DNA of 64,000 nucleotides from Kitasatospora sp. NBC_00458 (GTDB taxonomy: Bacteria; Actinomycetota; Actinomycetes; Streptomycetales; Streptomycetaceae), in assembly GCF_036013975.1 (NCBI RefSeq), contig NZ_CP107904.1, forward strand, positions 5,729,001-5,793,000. The letters are read 5' to 3'. The number at the start of each line of letters is the position of its first letter. Positions within the stretch are counted from its first letter, which is position 1. The notes beneath the pieces are model-generated. The model had not been told where the DNA came from. It did no database searches and saw only the letters and a program-made list of their open reading frames with translations. Position numbers and translations under genes: made by a program. This document shows, in pieces, positions 48,088 through 55,310 of the stretch.

Positions 48088-48192
48088 CACCGCGCGAAAA
48101 GTCGGCGGGTCCGACTTCCTGCGCGGTGATGGTTCGCGGTTCGTGTCGGCCGGGTGGGGGAGCTTGCGGAATATGTCGACCGGTCTACATAT
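48088..48192. repeat. Array unit 5: A hairpin plus B dyad
   Basis: A5 (48088-48128) is the longest hairpin: CACCGCGC...AAGTCGG-cgggt-CCGACTT...GCGCGGTG. B5 (48171-48192) is ATATGTCGACCGGTCTACAT extended to AT, almost fully symmetric (20 of 22 positions). Centres are 73.5 bp apart. B5 lies 130 bases before the first L,D-transpeptidase start. Confidence 0.85.
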
Positions 48193-48322
48193 CCGCGCCG
48201 TGCGGTCGTGCCCGCTCCTCGGTCTCGGCCACCGGGGTGGGATTTTCCGGCGTGTCCGCGTGTCCTGCCGGGATTGCCCTCGTTGTGCGGGGTATCGGAC
48301 GGAAACGGCGGGAGGCCCCGGT

Positions 48323-49858
48323 ATGCGGCCCCGAGGACTGATGTGGGCGCGGCGGGTGGCGGCGCTGGGGTGCTGTCTGGCGGTGCTGGCCGGTTGCTCG
48401 GGAGGTGGCGGCTCACCGAGGACCCCGAGCGACGACGCGGCCCCGCCGGGCGCCGGGAGCCCCCCGCCCGCCTCCCGGGCGGCGATCACCGCCCTGCCCG
48501 CCGACAACGCCCAGAACGTCCCGCCCGACGGCCCCGTCCGGGTGACCGTCGCCCAGGGCCGGCTGGTCTCCGTCCGGCTGGCCGACACGCAGGGGAACGA
48601 GGTGGCCGGGACGGTCTCCGGGGACGGCACGAGCTGGACGCCGGCCGGCCCGTTGCCGCTGGGCACGGCCTTCACCCTGGATGCGGTGGCCGAGGACGAC
48701 CAGGGCCAGAAGGCGGCCCAGCACACCGACTTCTCGACGATGGCCCGCGCGCACACCTTCGTGGCCTTCTTCACCCCCGAGGACGGTTCCACGGTCGGTG
48801 TCGGCATGCCGGTGTCGTTGCGGTTCAGCCGGCCGATCACCGACCGGGCGGCGGTGGAGCGGGCGGTGTCGGTGACCGCGGACCCGCCCGTGGAGGTGGC
48901 CGCGCACTGGTTCGGCGGCCAGCGCCTGGACTTCCGCCCCAAGGCGTACTGGGCGGCCGGCACCAGGGTCTCGGTGGCCCTGCGGCTGAAGGACGTGCAG
49001 GGCGCGCCGGGCGAGTTCGGCACCCAGGTGAAGGACGTCCGGTTCACGATCGGCCGGGCCCAGGTCTCCACGGTGGACCTGGACGCCCACACCCTCACGG
49101 TCCGGGCCGGCCAGGGCGGCCGGGTGGTGCGCGCGCTCAAGGTGTCCGGCGGGGACGCCAAGCACACGACCTACCGGGGCGTGCTGGTGGTGTCGGAGAA
49201 GTACCGGGTGACGCGGATGAACTCGCAGACGGTCGGGATGGGCGACGAGTACGACATCAAGGACGTGCCGCACGCGATGCGGCTGACCAATTCCGGCACG
49301 TTCGTCCACGGCAACTACTGGGCGAACCCGGCGGTGTTCGGGACGGCGAACACCAGCCACGGCTGCATCGGTCTGGCGGACGTGAAGGGAGGGGCCAGCA
49401 AGGAGAGTCCGGCGGGATGGCTGTTCGAGCACACCATCCCCGGGGACGTCATGGAGGTGAAGGCCTCGGCGGGGGACGTGGTTCCGCCGAACAACGGTCT
49501 GAACGGCTGGAACCTGCCGTGGGCGCAGTGGGTGGCGGGGAGCGCCCTCCAGTCGTCCGCGAGCCCGTCCGCGAGCCCGTCCGGTGCCCCGCCCGCCCCA
49601 CAGACCCCGGCCGCCCCGGCCGCCCAGGGCACCTCGCCCGCCGGGCCGCCCCCCGCCCCCGCGGCGAGCCCGTTCGCCTCCCCGGTGGCGGGTCGACCCG
49701 CGAGCCCGTCGGCCGGCCGGTCCGCGGGCGCCACCGCGAGCACTCCCTCGAACACTCCCCCGAGCGCCACAGCGGGCGCTCCCACGGGTGCCACCGCAGG
49801 CACCGCGGCCGCCCCGGCCGGGGCGGCCCCGCCCGGGAGTGGGGCCGTGACCTCCTAG
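48323..49858 (+). CDS. Lipoprotein L,D-transpeptidase, copy 1, with Ala/Pro/Ser-rich tail
   Basis: A 511-residue cell-envelope transpeptidase that forms or modifies 3-3 peptidoglycan cross-links or attaches proteins. The signal is a lipobox (LAVLAGC, Cys25). Two Ig-like domains follow (ITALPADNAQNVPPDGPVRV; FFTPEDGSTVGVGMPVSLRF), then the YkuD domain with FVHGNYW and SHGCIGLAD (catalytic Cys348). The last 95 residues are an Ala/Pro/Ser/Thr/Gly-rich tail absent from the two neighbouring paralogues. The ATG at 48323 has GGGAGG seven bases upstream. The conserved stretch KYRVTRMNSQTVGMGDEYDI is shared with copies 2 and 3. Transcription may depend on the upstream dyad array. Confidence 0.93.
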   Translation: MRPRGLMWARRVAALGCCLAVLAGCSGGGGSPRTPSDDAAPPGAGSPPPASRAAITALPADNAQNVPPDGPVRVTVAQGRLVSVRLADTQGNEVAGTVSGDGTSWTPAGPLPLGTAFTLDAVAEDDQGQKAAQHTDFSTMARAHTFVAFFTPEDGSTVGVGMPVSLRFSRPITDRAAVERAVSVTADPPVEVAAHWFGGQRLDFRPKAYWAAGTRVSVALRLKDVQGAPGEFGTQVKDVRFTIGRAQVSTVDLDAHTLTVRAGQGGRVVRALKVSGGDAKHTTYRGVLVVSEKYRVTRMNSQTVGMGDEYDIKDVPHAMRLTNSGTFVHGNYWANPAVFGTANTSHGCIGLADVKGGASKESPAGWLFEHTIPGDVMEVKASAGDVVPPNNGLNGWNLPWAQWVAGSALQSSASPSASPSGAPPAPQTPAAPAAQGTSPAGPPPAPAASPFASPVAGRPASPSAGRSAGATASTPSNTPPSATAGAPTGATAGTAAAPAGAAPPGSGAVTS

Positions 49859-50050
49859 ATCACCGAGTCGTGAAGGTCCCGCACGGATGATCTTCACCCG
49901 TATTCACTGGGATCCTCCCCAAGATTCACTCATTCGGCCCAGCTATCCTGGCTTGCCGCGCCGAAGCCCGGTGCGGAAGATCGCCGGTCCGGTGCAACCC
50001 ACCTGGGCGGTAGCGCGTCCATCAGGGTGGACACCGGGAGGGGAGAGACC

Positions 50051-51340
50051 GTGAAGCCGGTTAGGGCGGCCGACGCCGCGATACGCACCACCACCACGAA
50101 CCGTCGCCTGCGTCAGAGTGCGGTTGCACTGGCGATGGGCGGGGTGCTGCTGCTCACTGCGGCCTGCAACGACGACAAGGGCGGCGAGACCAAGGCCGGC
50201 GGCGACGCCGCCGCGACCGCGGGCGCGAGCGGCACGGGCGGAGCGGGTGACGGGGGGACGCCGGCACCCGCCCAGAGTTCGACGCCGCCCAAGACCTCGG
50301 CTGCGGTGCTGACCGTCGAGCCCAAGGACGGTGCCCAGGACGTCGCGCCGACCAACGCGCTCCAGGTGTCGGTGGCCAACGGCAAGCTCACCACGGTCGA
50401 GGTGACCGACAAGGAGGGCAAGCCGGTCACGGGGGCCATCACCCCGGACGGCCTCGGCTGGAAGCCGAGCGCCGCGCTGGCCGTCGGCATGGCGTACAAG
50501 GTGAACGCGCAGGCCGCGGACGCCGAGGGCCTGGTGGCGGCGTCGACGACCTCGTTCACCACGCTGACGCCGGACAAGAAGGTTTCCACCAACGACAACA
50601 TCGCCGACAACGCCACCTACGGCGTCGGCATGATCGTCTCGGTGGTCTTCAACAAGGACATCAAGAACAAGGCCGAGGTCCTCAAGGGCATCTCCTTCGA
50701 GACCAACAACGGCACCGAGGTGAAGGGCCACTGGTTCGGCAGCCGCCGGCTGGACTTCCGCCCGGAGAAGTACTGGACGCCGGGCACCAAGGTGACCATC
50801 AAGTACCGGCTGAAGAACGTCGAGGTGGCCCCGGGCATCTACGGCGACGTGGAGAAGGACGAGCCGTTCGTCATCGGCCGCTCGCAGGTCTCCGTCGCGG
50901 ACTCGGCCTCGCACCAGATGACGGTGACCCGGGACGGCGTGAGCCACACCGTGCCGGTGACCCTCGGGGACGAGAAGAACCCGTCCTGGAACGGCACCAT
51001 GGTGATCTCCAGCAAGGAGAAGGTCACCCGGATGAACTCGCAGACCGTGAACCTCGGCGAGGAGTACGACATCCCGGACGTGCCGCACGCGATGCGGCTG
51101 ACCACCTCCGGCACCTTCGTGCACGGCAACTACTGGGCCAACCCCTTCGGGAAGTCCAACGCCAGCCACGGCTGCATCTCGATGCAGGACGAGAAGGGCG
51201 GCAGCGACACCTCGGTGGCGGGCAAGTTCTTCAACGACTCGATCATCGGCGACGTGGTCACCGTGAAGAACTCGAAGGAGAAGACCGTCGCGCCCGACAA
51301 CGGGCTGAGCGGCTGGAACATCCTCTGGCCCAACTGGTAG
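50051..51340 (+). CDS. Lipoprotein L,D-transpeptidase, copy 2
   Basis: A 429-residue paralogue. The signal ends at lipobox LTAAC (Cys39), after an N-terminal Arg/Thr-rich stretch. Ig-like domains (VLTVEPKDGAQDVAPTNALQ; GVGMIVSVVFNKDIKNKAEV) and the YkuD domain follow, with FVHGNYWANP and SHGCISMQD (catalytic Cys375). It ends with the family Trp-rich motif GWNILWPNW. The GTG at 50051 follows AGGGGAG; a GTG 24 bases upstream is the alternative. It is 192 bases after copy 1 and 209 before copy 3, with no strong terminators between, so partial co-transcription is possible. Confidence 0.94.
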   Translation: MKPVRAADAAIRTTTTNRRLRQSAVALAMGGVLLLTAACNDDKGGETKAGGDAAATAGASGTGGAGDGGTPAPAQSSTPPKTSAAVLTVEPKDGAQDVAPTNALQVSVANGKLTTVEVTDKEGKPVTGAITPDGLGWKPSAALAVGMAYKVNAQAADAEGLVAASTTSFTTLTPDKKVSTNDNIADNATYGVGMIVSVVFNKDIKNKAEVLKGISFETNNGTEVKGHWFGSRRLDFRPEKYWTPGTKVTIKYRLKNVEVAPGIYGDVEKDEPFVIGRSQVSVADSASHQMTVTRDGVSHTVPVTLGDEKNPSWNGTMVISSKEKVTRMNSQTVNLGEEYDIPDVPHAMRLTTSGTFVHGNYWANPFGKSNASHGCISMQDEKGGSDTSVAGKFFNDSIIGDVVTVKNSKEKTVAPDNGLSGWNILWPNW

Positions 51341-51549
51341 TCCCTACCCGCTGGTAGACCCGGTCAGTCCCGGTTCGCGAGCGCCCGGCCCGATCCTCAC
51401 TCGTTGGGGTCGGGCCGGTCCCGTTTCCCGGGCCGATCGCCCCCCGAACGGCGCAACCTTTCCGGAGGCTGCCGCGTGTATCTGTCGGGTCTCCCGACAC
51501 CCCGGCACCAGGGCGGGGACGAGCGCGGGACCGAGAAGGGGGGTCGACG

Positions 51550-52833
51550 GTGAAGTCGATACGCAGGATGGTGGCCGCCGGTCTGGTCGGTGGTGCGCTG
51601 GTGCTGACCAGCGCCTGTGGCGGGAGTGGCGGGAACGGGAGCGCGGCCAAGGCCGAGCTGGGCGCCGGCGGGGCCGCGGGGGCCTCGCCGTCGGCCGCTC
51701 CGGCCAGCTCGGCAGGAACCGCGGCAGGAGCCGCGGCGGGGGAGGGCGCCGGGGCCGGGGCGCCGTCGGCGGCCGCGCCGAAGGTCTCGCAGGCGGTGGT
51801 GGACATCCAGCCGAAGAGCGGTTCGGTGGACGTCGCCCCCGACGGCACGCTCAAGGTCGCGGTGGCCGGGGGGAAGCTCACCACCGTGAAGGTGAGCGAC
51901 AAGACGGGCAAGGAGGTGGCCGGTGCCATCGCCGCCGACGGGTCGAACTGGGTCCCGTCCGGCCCGCTGGCGGTCGGCACCGCCTACCAGGTGAGCGCGT
52001 TGGCGACGGACGCCGGCGGCGTGGTCGCGGCGGCGGACAGCAGCTTCACCACGCTGACGCCGGAGCGCGAGGCGAAGGCCGCCGACAACGTCGAGGACAA
52101 CGCCGCCTACGGGGTCGGCATGATCGTCTCGGTGACCTTCGACAAGGACGTGAAGAACAAGGAGGCGGTCGCGAAGGGCATCTCCTTCAAGACCGACAAC
52201 GGGACCGTGGTGAAGGGTCACTGGTTCGGCAACCGTCGGCTGGACTTCCGTCCGGAGAAGTACTGGACGCCCGGTACCAACGTCACCGTCCAGTACCGGC
52301 TGAAGAACGTGGAGATCGCTCCGGGCGTCTACGGCGGTGTCGAGCGGGACGAGCCCTTCACTATCGGGCGATCCCAGATCTCGACGGTTGACGCCAAGGC
52401 GCATGAGATGACCGTCGTACGGGATGGTCAGAGCTCGGTCATCGACATCACCTCCGGCTCGCCCGAGCACCCGACCTGGAACGGCACCATGGTCGTCATG
52501 TCCAAGGAGGGCGTGGTGCGGATGCAGTCCAGCAGCATGCCCGGGATGACCGGCGACCCCTACGACCTCCAGGTTCCGCACTCCATGCGGCTCACCGACT
52601 CCGGCACGTACGTGCACGGGAACTACTGGAGCAACGCCTTCGGGGCGGACAACGTCAGCCACGGCTGCGTGGGTCTGAAGGACGTCAAGGGCGGCGGCGC
52701 GGGCACCTCGGCGGGCACGTTCTACGACGGCTCGCTGATCGGGGACGTCGTGTCGGTGAAGAATTCCTCGCGCGGCCAGGTCGCCCCGGACAACGGGCTC
52801 AGCGGCTGGAACCTGGACTGGAGTGCCTGGTAG
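51550..52833 (+). CDS. Lipoprotein L,D-transpeptidase, copy 3
   Basis: A 427-residue paralogue closest to copy 2. Lipobox LTSAC (Cys23), an Ala/Gly/Ser-rich linker of about 50 residues, Ig-like domains (VVDIQPKSGSVDVAPDGTLK; GVGMIVSVTFDKDVKNKEAV), and the YkuD domain with YVHGNYWSNA and SHGCVGLKD (catalytic Cys373). It lacks the KVTRMNSQTV stretch of copies 1 and 2, having VVRMQSSSMPGM instead near the active-site lid, so substrate preference may differ. The GTG at 51550 follows AAGGGGGG. It ends GWNLDWSAW. Confidence 0.94.
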   Translation: MKSIRRMVAAGLVGGALVLTSACGGSGGNGSAAKAELGAGGAAGASPSAAPASSAGTAAGAAAGEGAGAGAPSAAAPKVSQAVVDIQPKSGSVDVAPDGTLKVAVAGGKLTTVKVSDKTGKEVAGAIAADGSNWVPSGPLAVGTAYQVSALATDAGGVVAAADSSFTTLTPEREAKAADNVEDNAAYGVGMIVSVTFDKDVKNKEAVAKGISFKTDNGTVVKGHWFGNRRLDFRPEKYWTPGTNVTVQYRLKNVEIAPGVYGGVERDEPFTIGRSQISTVDAKAHEMTVVRDGQSSVIDITSGSPEHPTWNGTMVVMSKEGVVRMQSSSMPGMTGDPYDLQVPHSMRLTDSGTYVHGNYWSNAFGADNVSHGCVGLKDVKGGGAGTSAGTFYDGSLIGDVVSVKNSSRGQVAPDNGLSGWNLDWSAW

Positions 52834-52953
52834 GAGGCGGTGCGCGGCAACCCGGGCTTGACGGTTCGCAGACCCGGGTTGCTCGCGGCATATGCCGAGC
52901 GAGTAGTGATCGTTTGCTCATTGTCCGTACGCGGCCGCTTGCGTTCCGCAATG

Positions 52954-53508
52954 ATGGACCGCATGGCGGGTTGGGGCGAAACAGATCAGTCATCACTTCT
53001 CGCGTCCAGCTTGGTTGCTGACGCGTCGTGGGCGTGCTTCCAGGACGCGCTGGCGGCCCTGGAGCGGCTCAGCTCGGAGGAGCTGGAGCGGATGTACGTC
53101 GGCAGGTTGTGCGACCAGTCGGCGTCCGGCGAGGTGCGGTTGCCTTCCCGGCCGGAGTCGGGCCCGGTGGCGCGCCGGCTGGTGCTCTCGGTCCTGGAGA
53201 CCTGGGACCTGCACCAGCAGCTGGAGGTCGGAGAGTTACTGACCAGCGAGCTGGTGGCCAACGCGGTGCGGCATGCCGCCGGGCGGACCATCGGACTTCA
53301 GGTGTCACGGAAGCCCGGCTGGCTGCGGGTCGAGGTGCGGGACTCCTCACGGGCGCTGCCGTGCATGATCCTGGCCGAGCCGCTGCCGATCAACGAGCGC
53401 GGGCGCGGGCTGAGGGTGGTCGACGACCTGGCGGACCGCTGGGGCGCCGACCTGCTGCCGCGTGGCAAGGGCGTGTGGTTCGAGCTGAAGGTGCGCGACC
53501 GGCACTGA
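52954..53508 (+). CDS. HATPase anti-sigma-like regulatory protein with a TTA codon
   Basis: A 184-residue single-domain GHKL ATPase of the RsbW/SpoIIAB-like (HATPase_c_2) type. The N-box is GELLTSELVANAVRHA and the G-box region is NERGRGLRVVDDLADRWGAD, followed by GKGVWFELKV. Such proteins in streptomycetes are anti-sigma or partner-switch kinases. About 55 residues precede the ATPase domain. A TTA Leu codon (53236-53238, residue 95) lies within the N-box, so translation should depend on the bldA tRNA. Tandem ATGs at 52951, 52954 and 52963 make the start uncertain and no ribosome site is evident. It follows the transpeptidase genes but has its own upstream region. Confidence 0.85.
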   Translation: MDRMAGWGETDQSSLLASSLVADASWACFQDALAALERLSSEELERMYVGRLCDQSASGEVRLPSRPESGPVARRLVLSVLETWDLHQQLEVGELLTSELVANAVRHAAGRTIGLQVSRKPGWLRVEVRDSSRALPCMILAEPLPINERGRGLRVVDDLADRWGADLLPRGKGVWFELKVRDRH

Positions 53509-53954
53509 CCCGGGCGCTCGCGCGCGGGAGTGTGTCGTCGCCGGAGGCCGCCGGGCCCGGGGAGCACCCGCGGCCCGGGCCCCGGACGGCGCACGCGCGG
53601 ACGGTGCACGCGTGTACGGGTGCGCGGGCCGCGGGTGCAGGGGCGTACGGGTCCGGAAAACACGCAGGGCCCCCGACTTCACCATGGTCCGGTGGATGGG
53701 GGCCCCTGCAGGTCATCGCGCCGGCCAAGGGGGTGCGTGCCGCACGATGGGCGACGGCCGTGCCAGGTCGGGCCAGCCGTAGTCTCCGTGTGCCCACGGC
53801 GATTCGTTCTCGCCCGCCGTCGGACACTTCGACTATCGCACGAATCTCAGCATGTGGGCAAACCGGATGGCTTCGATTGCAAGGTTTGTAACTTAGTTCA
53901 CCTTGGGAATTTGCATAGGTTCACGCTGTCGCCTGAGATTATTCATGATCGGCA
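53509..53954. other. Intergenic region between convergent ATPase and SecB-like genes
   Basis: No gene is supported in these 446 bases. It contains a hairpin at 53664-53709 and, from about 53826 to 53955, an A+T-rich stretch with promoter-like hexamers (TTGCAA, TTGTAA, TTGCAT) that faces an antisense direction to the SecB-like gene. Confidence 0.6.
53664..53709 (+). terminator. Hairpin after the ATPase gene
   Basis: GCAGGGCCCCC and GGGGGCCCCTGC pair with one bulged base; the loop has further dyad sequence around CCATGG. It lies about 156 bases after the stop. Confidence 0.55.
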
Positions 53955-54437
53955 TTATTCGCCGCTTGTCTGCGCCGTGTGCGAGCTGTGTCCGGCATGT
54001 GCGGACGGCCACGGGCTGCGCACCGAGAGCAGCGGGACGTCGAGGCCCAGTTTGGCGGCCGTGCTGTGCACCGACTCCCGCAGGTACGGGTAGAGCACCG
54101 TCACGCCGACCTGGTCGACGAACCACTGCTGCTCCTCGGGCCCCAGCTCGAACGGGTCGCCCAGCGAGAACGCCGCCACGGCGTCGACGACGAAGTCCGC
54201 CTGGGCGGCGGCCAGCTCCAGCCGGCAGCGCACCTCCAGGGCCGCACCGTCGTCGCCCTGCCGGAGCCAGACCGACAGCGCGGTGCGCAGCTCGTCCTCC
54301 GGGCGGGGCTCCGGCCGGTCGAACAGCCGGCGCCCGCCGACCTCCAGGAACACGACGTCGTCCAGCTGGGCGGCCTCGGCGAGCTCCTGGAAGCTCCCGA
54401 ACCGCCGCACCGGGCGGCGGGTGGCGGGTGACGCCAT
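53955..54437 (-). CDS. SecB-like chaperone of a toxin-antitoxin-chaperone module
   Basis: A 160-residue protein with the SecB fold signature: ALEVRCRLELAAAQADFVVD, then VAAFSLGDPFELGPEEQQWF, then VTVLYPYLRESVHSTAAKLG with LYPYLRE at 115-121. From memory this is close to the matching part of the M. tuberculosis TA-associated SecB (Rv1957, LYPYIRE). In that system the chaperone protects the antitoxin. It is the third gene after a HigB-like toxin and a HigA-like antitoxin, and its ATG overlaps the antitoxin stop by one base (TGATG). Actinobacteria lack the canonical SecB pathway of proteobacteria, so a dedicated addiction role is likelier. The last 20 residues are His/Ser-rich. Confidence 0.82.
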   Translation of the reverse strand: MASPATRRPVRRFGSFQELAEAAQLDDVVFLEVGGRRLFDRPEPRPEDELRTALSVWLRQGDDGAALEVRCRLELAAAQADFVVDAVAAFSLGDPFELGPEEQQWFVDQVGVTVLYPYLRESVHSTAAKLGLDVPLLSVRSPWPSAHAGHSSHTAQTSGE

Positions 54438-54853
54438 CAGACGGTCACCGACCGGGCGTCGCCGTCCGTCCAGACCGTCGTGCGGGGCCGCTGCGCGCGC
54501 TCGCGGGCCGTCACCCGGACCTGCACCTGGAGGGCGACGGGCGCCGGGGTCCAGACCGGGGTCAGTTCGGCGGCGGTGTGGTCGACCAGGGTGTGCAGCC
54601 GTGCGCCGACCGCCCGCGCGTAGCGCTGGAGCGTCGAGTAGCGGGCGTCGCCGCCGACGCGCTCGAACTCGGAGACGGTCGACTGCGAGGTGCCCATCAG
54701 TTCGGCCACCTCGCGCTGGGTGAGCCCGCACTTCCGCCGGGCCACCACCAGGGTCTCGACGAGTTCCGCGTAGGCCTTCGCGTCGTCGAGTGCCGCCGCG
54801 GTGCGGGGGTCGTCGAGATCGATGCCGAGAAGATCGTGCAGTGCGGACGCCAT
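54437..54853 (-). CDS. higA: HigA-family antitoxin (XRE) with chaperone-addiction-like tail
   Basis: A 138-residue protein. Residues 24-88 hold an XRE HTH (AKAYAELVETLVVARRKCGL, TQREVAELMGTSQSTVSEFE, STLQRYARAVGARL), nearly the pattern of M. tuberculosis HigA1 (Rv1956). The C-terminal 50 residues, containing Trp101 and Trp128 (VWTDGDARSVTV end), occupy the place of the chaperone-addiction domain (ChAD) that makes the mycobacterial antitoxin depend on SecB. The ATG at 54853 has GGAGGAG just upstream. A GTATCG/CGATAC dyad lies 29 bases before the start, between toxin and antitoxin genes, suggesting an internal regulated promoter. Confidence 0.85.
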   Translation of the reverse strand: MASALHDLLGIDLDDPRTAAALDDAKAYAELVETLVVARRKCGLTQREVAELMGTSQSTVSEFERVGGDARYSTLQRYARAVGARLHTLVDHTAAELTPVWTPAPVALQVQVRVTARERAQRPRTTVWTDGDARSVTV

Positions 54854-54881
54854 GGTCTCCTCCCCTCCGAGTCTTCTCACA

Positions 54882-54901
54882 GTATCGCCCAAAGCCGATA
54901 C
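54882..54901. promoter_or_regulatory. GTATCG-8-CGATAC dyad, predicted antitoxin operator
   Basis: A perfect 6-bp inverted repeat with an 8-base spacer in the 62-base gap between toxin and antitoxin genes. HigA-type antitoxins bind such dyads; here it would control an antitoxin-chaperone promoter separate from that of the toxin. Confidence 0.6.
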
Positions 54902-54915
54902 CGAGAACCGGGAAC

Positions 54916-55278
54916 TCAGCCGTCCGGTGTTCTGTTCCGCCACTCCCTGAGCCGCTTAGAGGCGGCGCCGAGCTCGTTCGACGGGGTCTTCTGGGACTTC
55001 TTCTGGAAGAACGAGAGGGCGAGCAGGACCAGTCCGCCCGCCTGCTCCGCGTAGAGCAGGCGGAAGGTGCGGTGGTCGCCGGTGAGCCGGACCTCCAGGA
55101 TGCCGCTGCCCAGGTCCTTGACGTCGCCGGGGAGGGTCTGGCGGTCCTTGACGCGGTTCATCAGGACGAACAGCTTGGCCCGTTCGTGCGGGGCGAGATC
55201 GGCCTTCTGCAGTTCCTTCTGCACGGGCGCGGACCCGTCCGCGCCCTGGTAGAGCGACCACTCCCGCTGCCCCGGCAC
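54916..55278 (-). CDS. higB: HigB/RelE-family toxin (Gp49-like)
   Basis: A 120-residue basic protein of the RelE-superfamily mRNA interferase type. The central sheet (GSGILEVRLTGDHRTFRLLY, GGLVLLALSFFQKKSQKTP) and the FxKKxQKTP segment at 91-99 match phage Gp49-like HigB toxins, including the M. tuberculosis HigB1 pattern (FYKNQQKTP). Such toxins cleave mRNA at the ribosome. It is the first gene of the toxin-antitoxin-chaperone order, the same as in mycobacteria. The GTG at 55278 has a GGGGGTGGGG stretch upstream. The start of the long helix VQKELQK also fits the family. Confidence 0.85.
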   Translation of the reverse strand: MPGQREWSLYQGADGSAPVQKELQKADLAPHERAKLFVLMNRVKDRQTLPGDVKDLGSGILEVRLTGDHRTFRLLYAEQAGGLVLLALSFFQKKSQKTPSNELGAASKRLREWRNRTPDG

Positions 55279-55310
55279 CGCCCCACCCCCTCGTCCGCCC
55301 TCTCGGCAGT

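Larger units (their letters stand above)
47150..48322. other. 1.17-kb non-coding region holding a five-unit dyad array
   Basis: No protein or known RNA gene can be supported between glgX and the first L,D-transpeptidase. The region is built around five copies of an A-element hairpin each followed about 64-83 bp later (centre to centre) by a B-element dyad, plus a G-rich microsatellite. Open frames crossing it read through the repeats in varying phases and resemble no protein. Confidence 0.75.

Noticed and set aside
47266..48128. A hairpins as ordinary intrinsic terminators
   Set aside because: Five terminators in a gene-free region would have nothing to terminate unless short RNAs are made there; no U-tracts follow.
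47233..48129. 298-codon frame running through the dyad array
   Set aside because: It crosses the repeats in different phases, has a low-complexity Gly/Ser stretch from the GGGAGT tract and no domain.
47266..48192. CRISPR array
   Set aside because: Repeats are two different dyads, spacing is irregular (about 145-290 bp between like elements) and no cas genes are present.
47351..48192. B dyads as gamma-butyrolactone receptor (ARE) boxes
   Set aside because: ARE boxes have ACCG-2-CGGT, while B has a contiguous ACCGGT core, so spacing does not fit.
54437..54943. Antitoxin start 30 codons upstream of 54853
   Set aside because: GGAGGAG directly precedes the ATG at 54853, and the longer form would place the GTATCG/CGATAC dyad inside the coding region.
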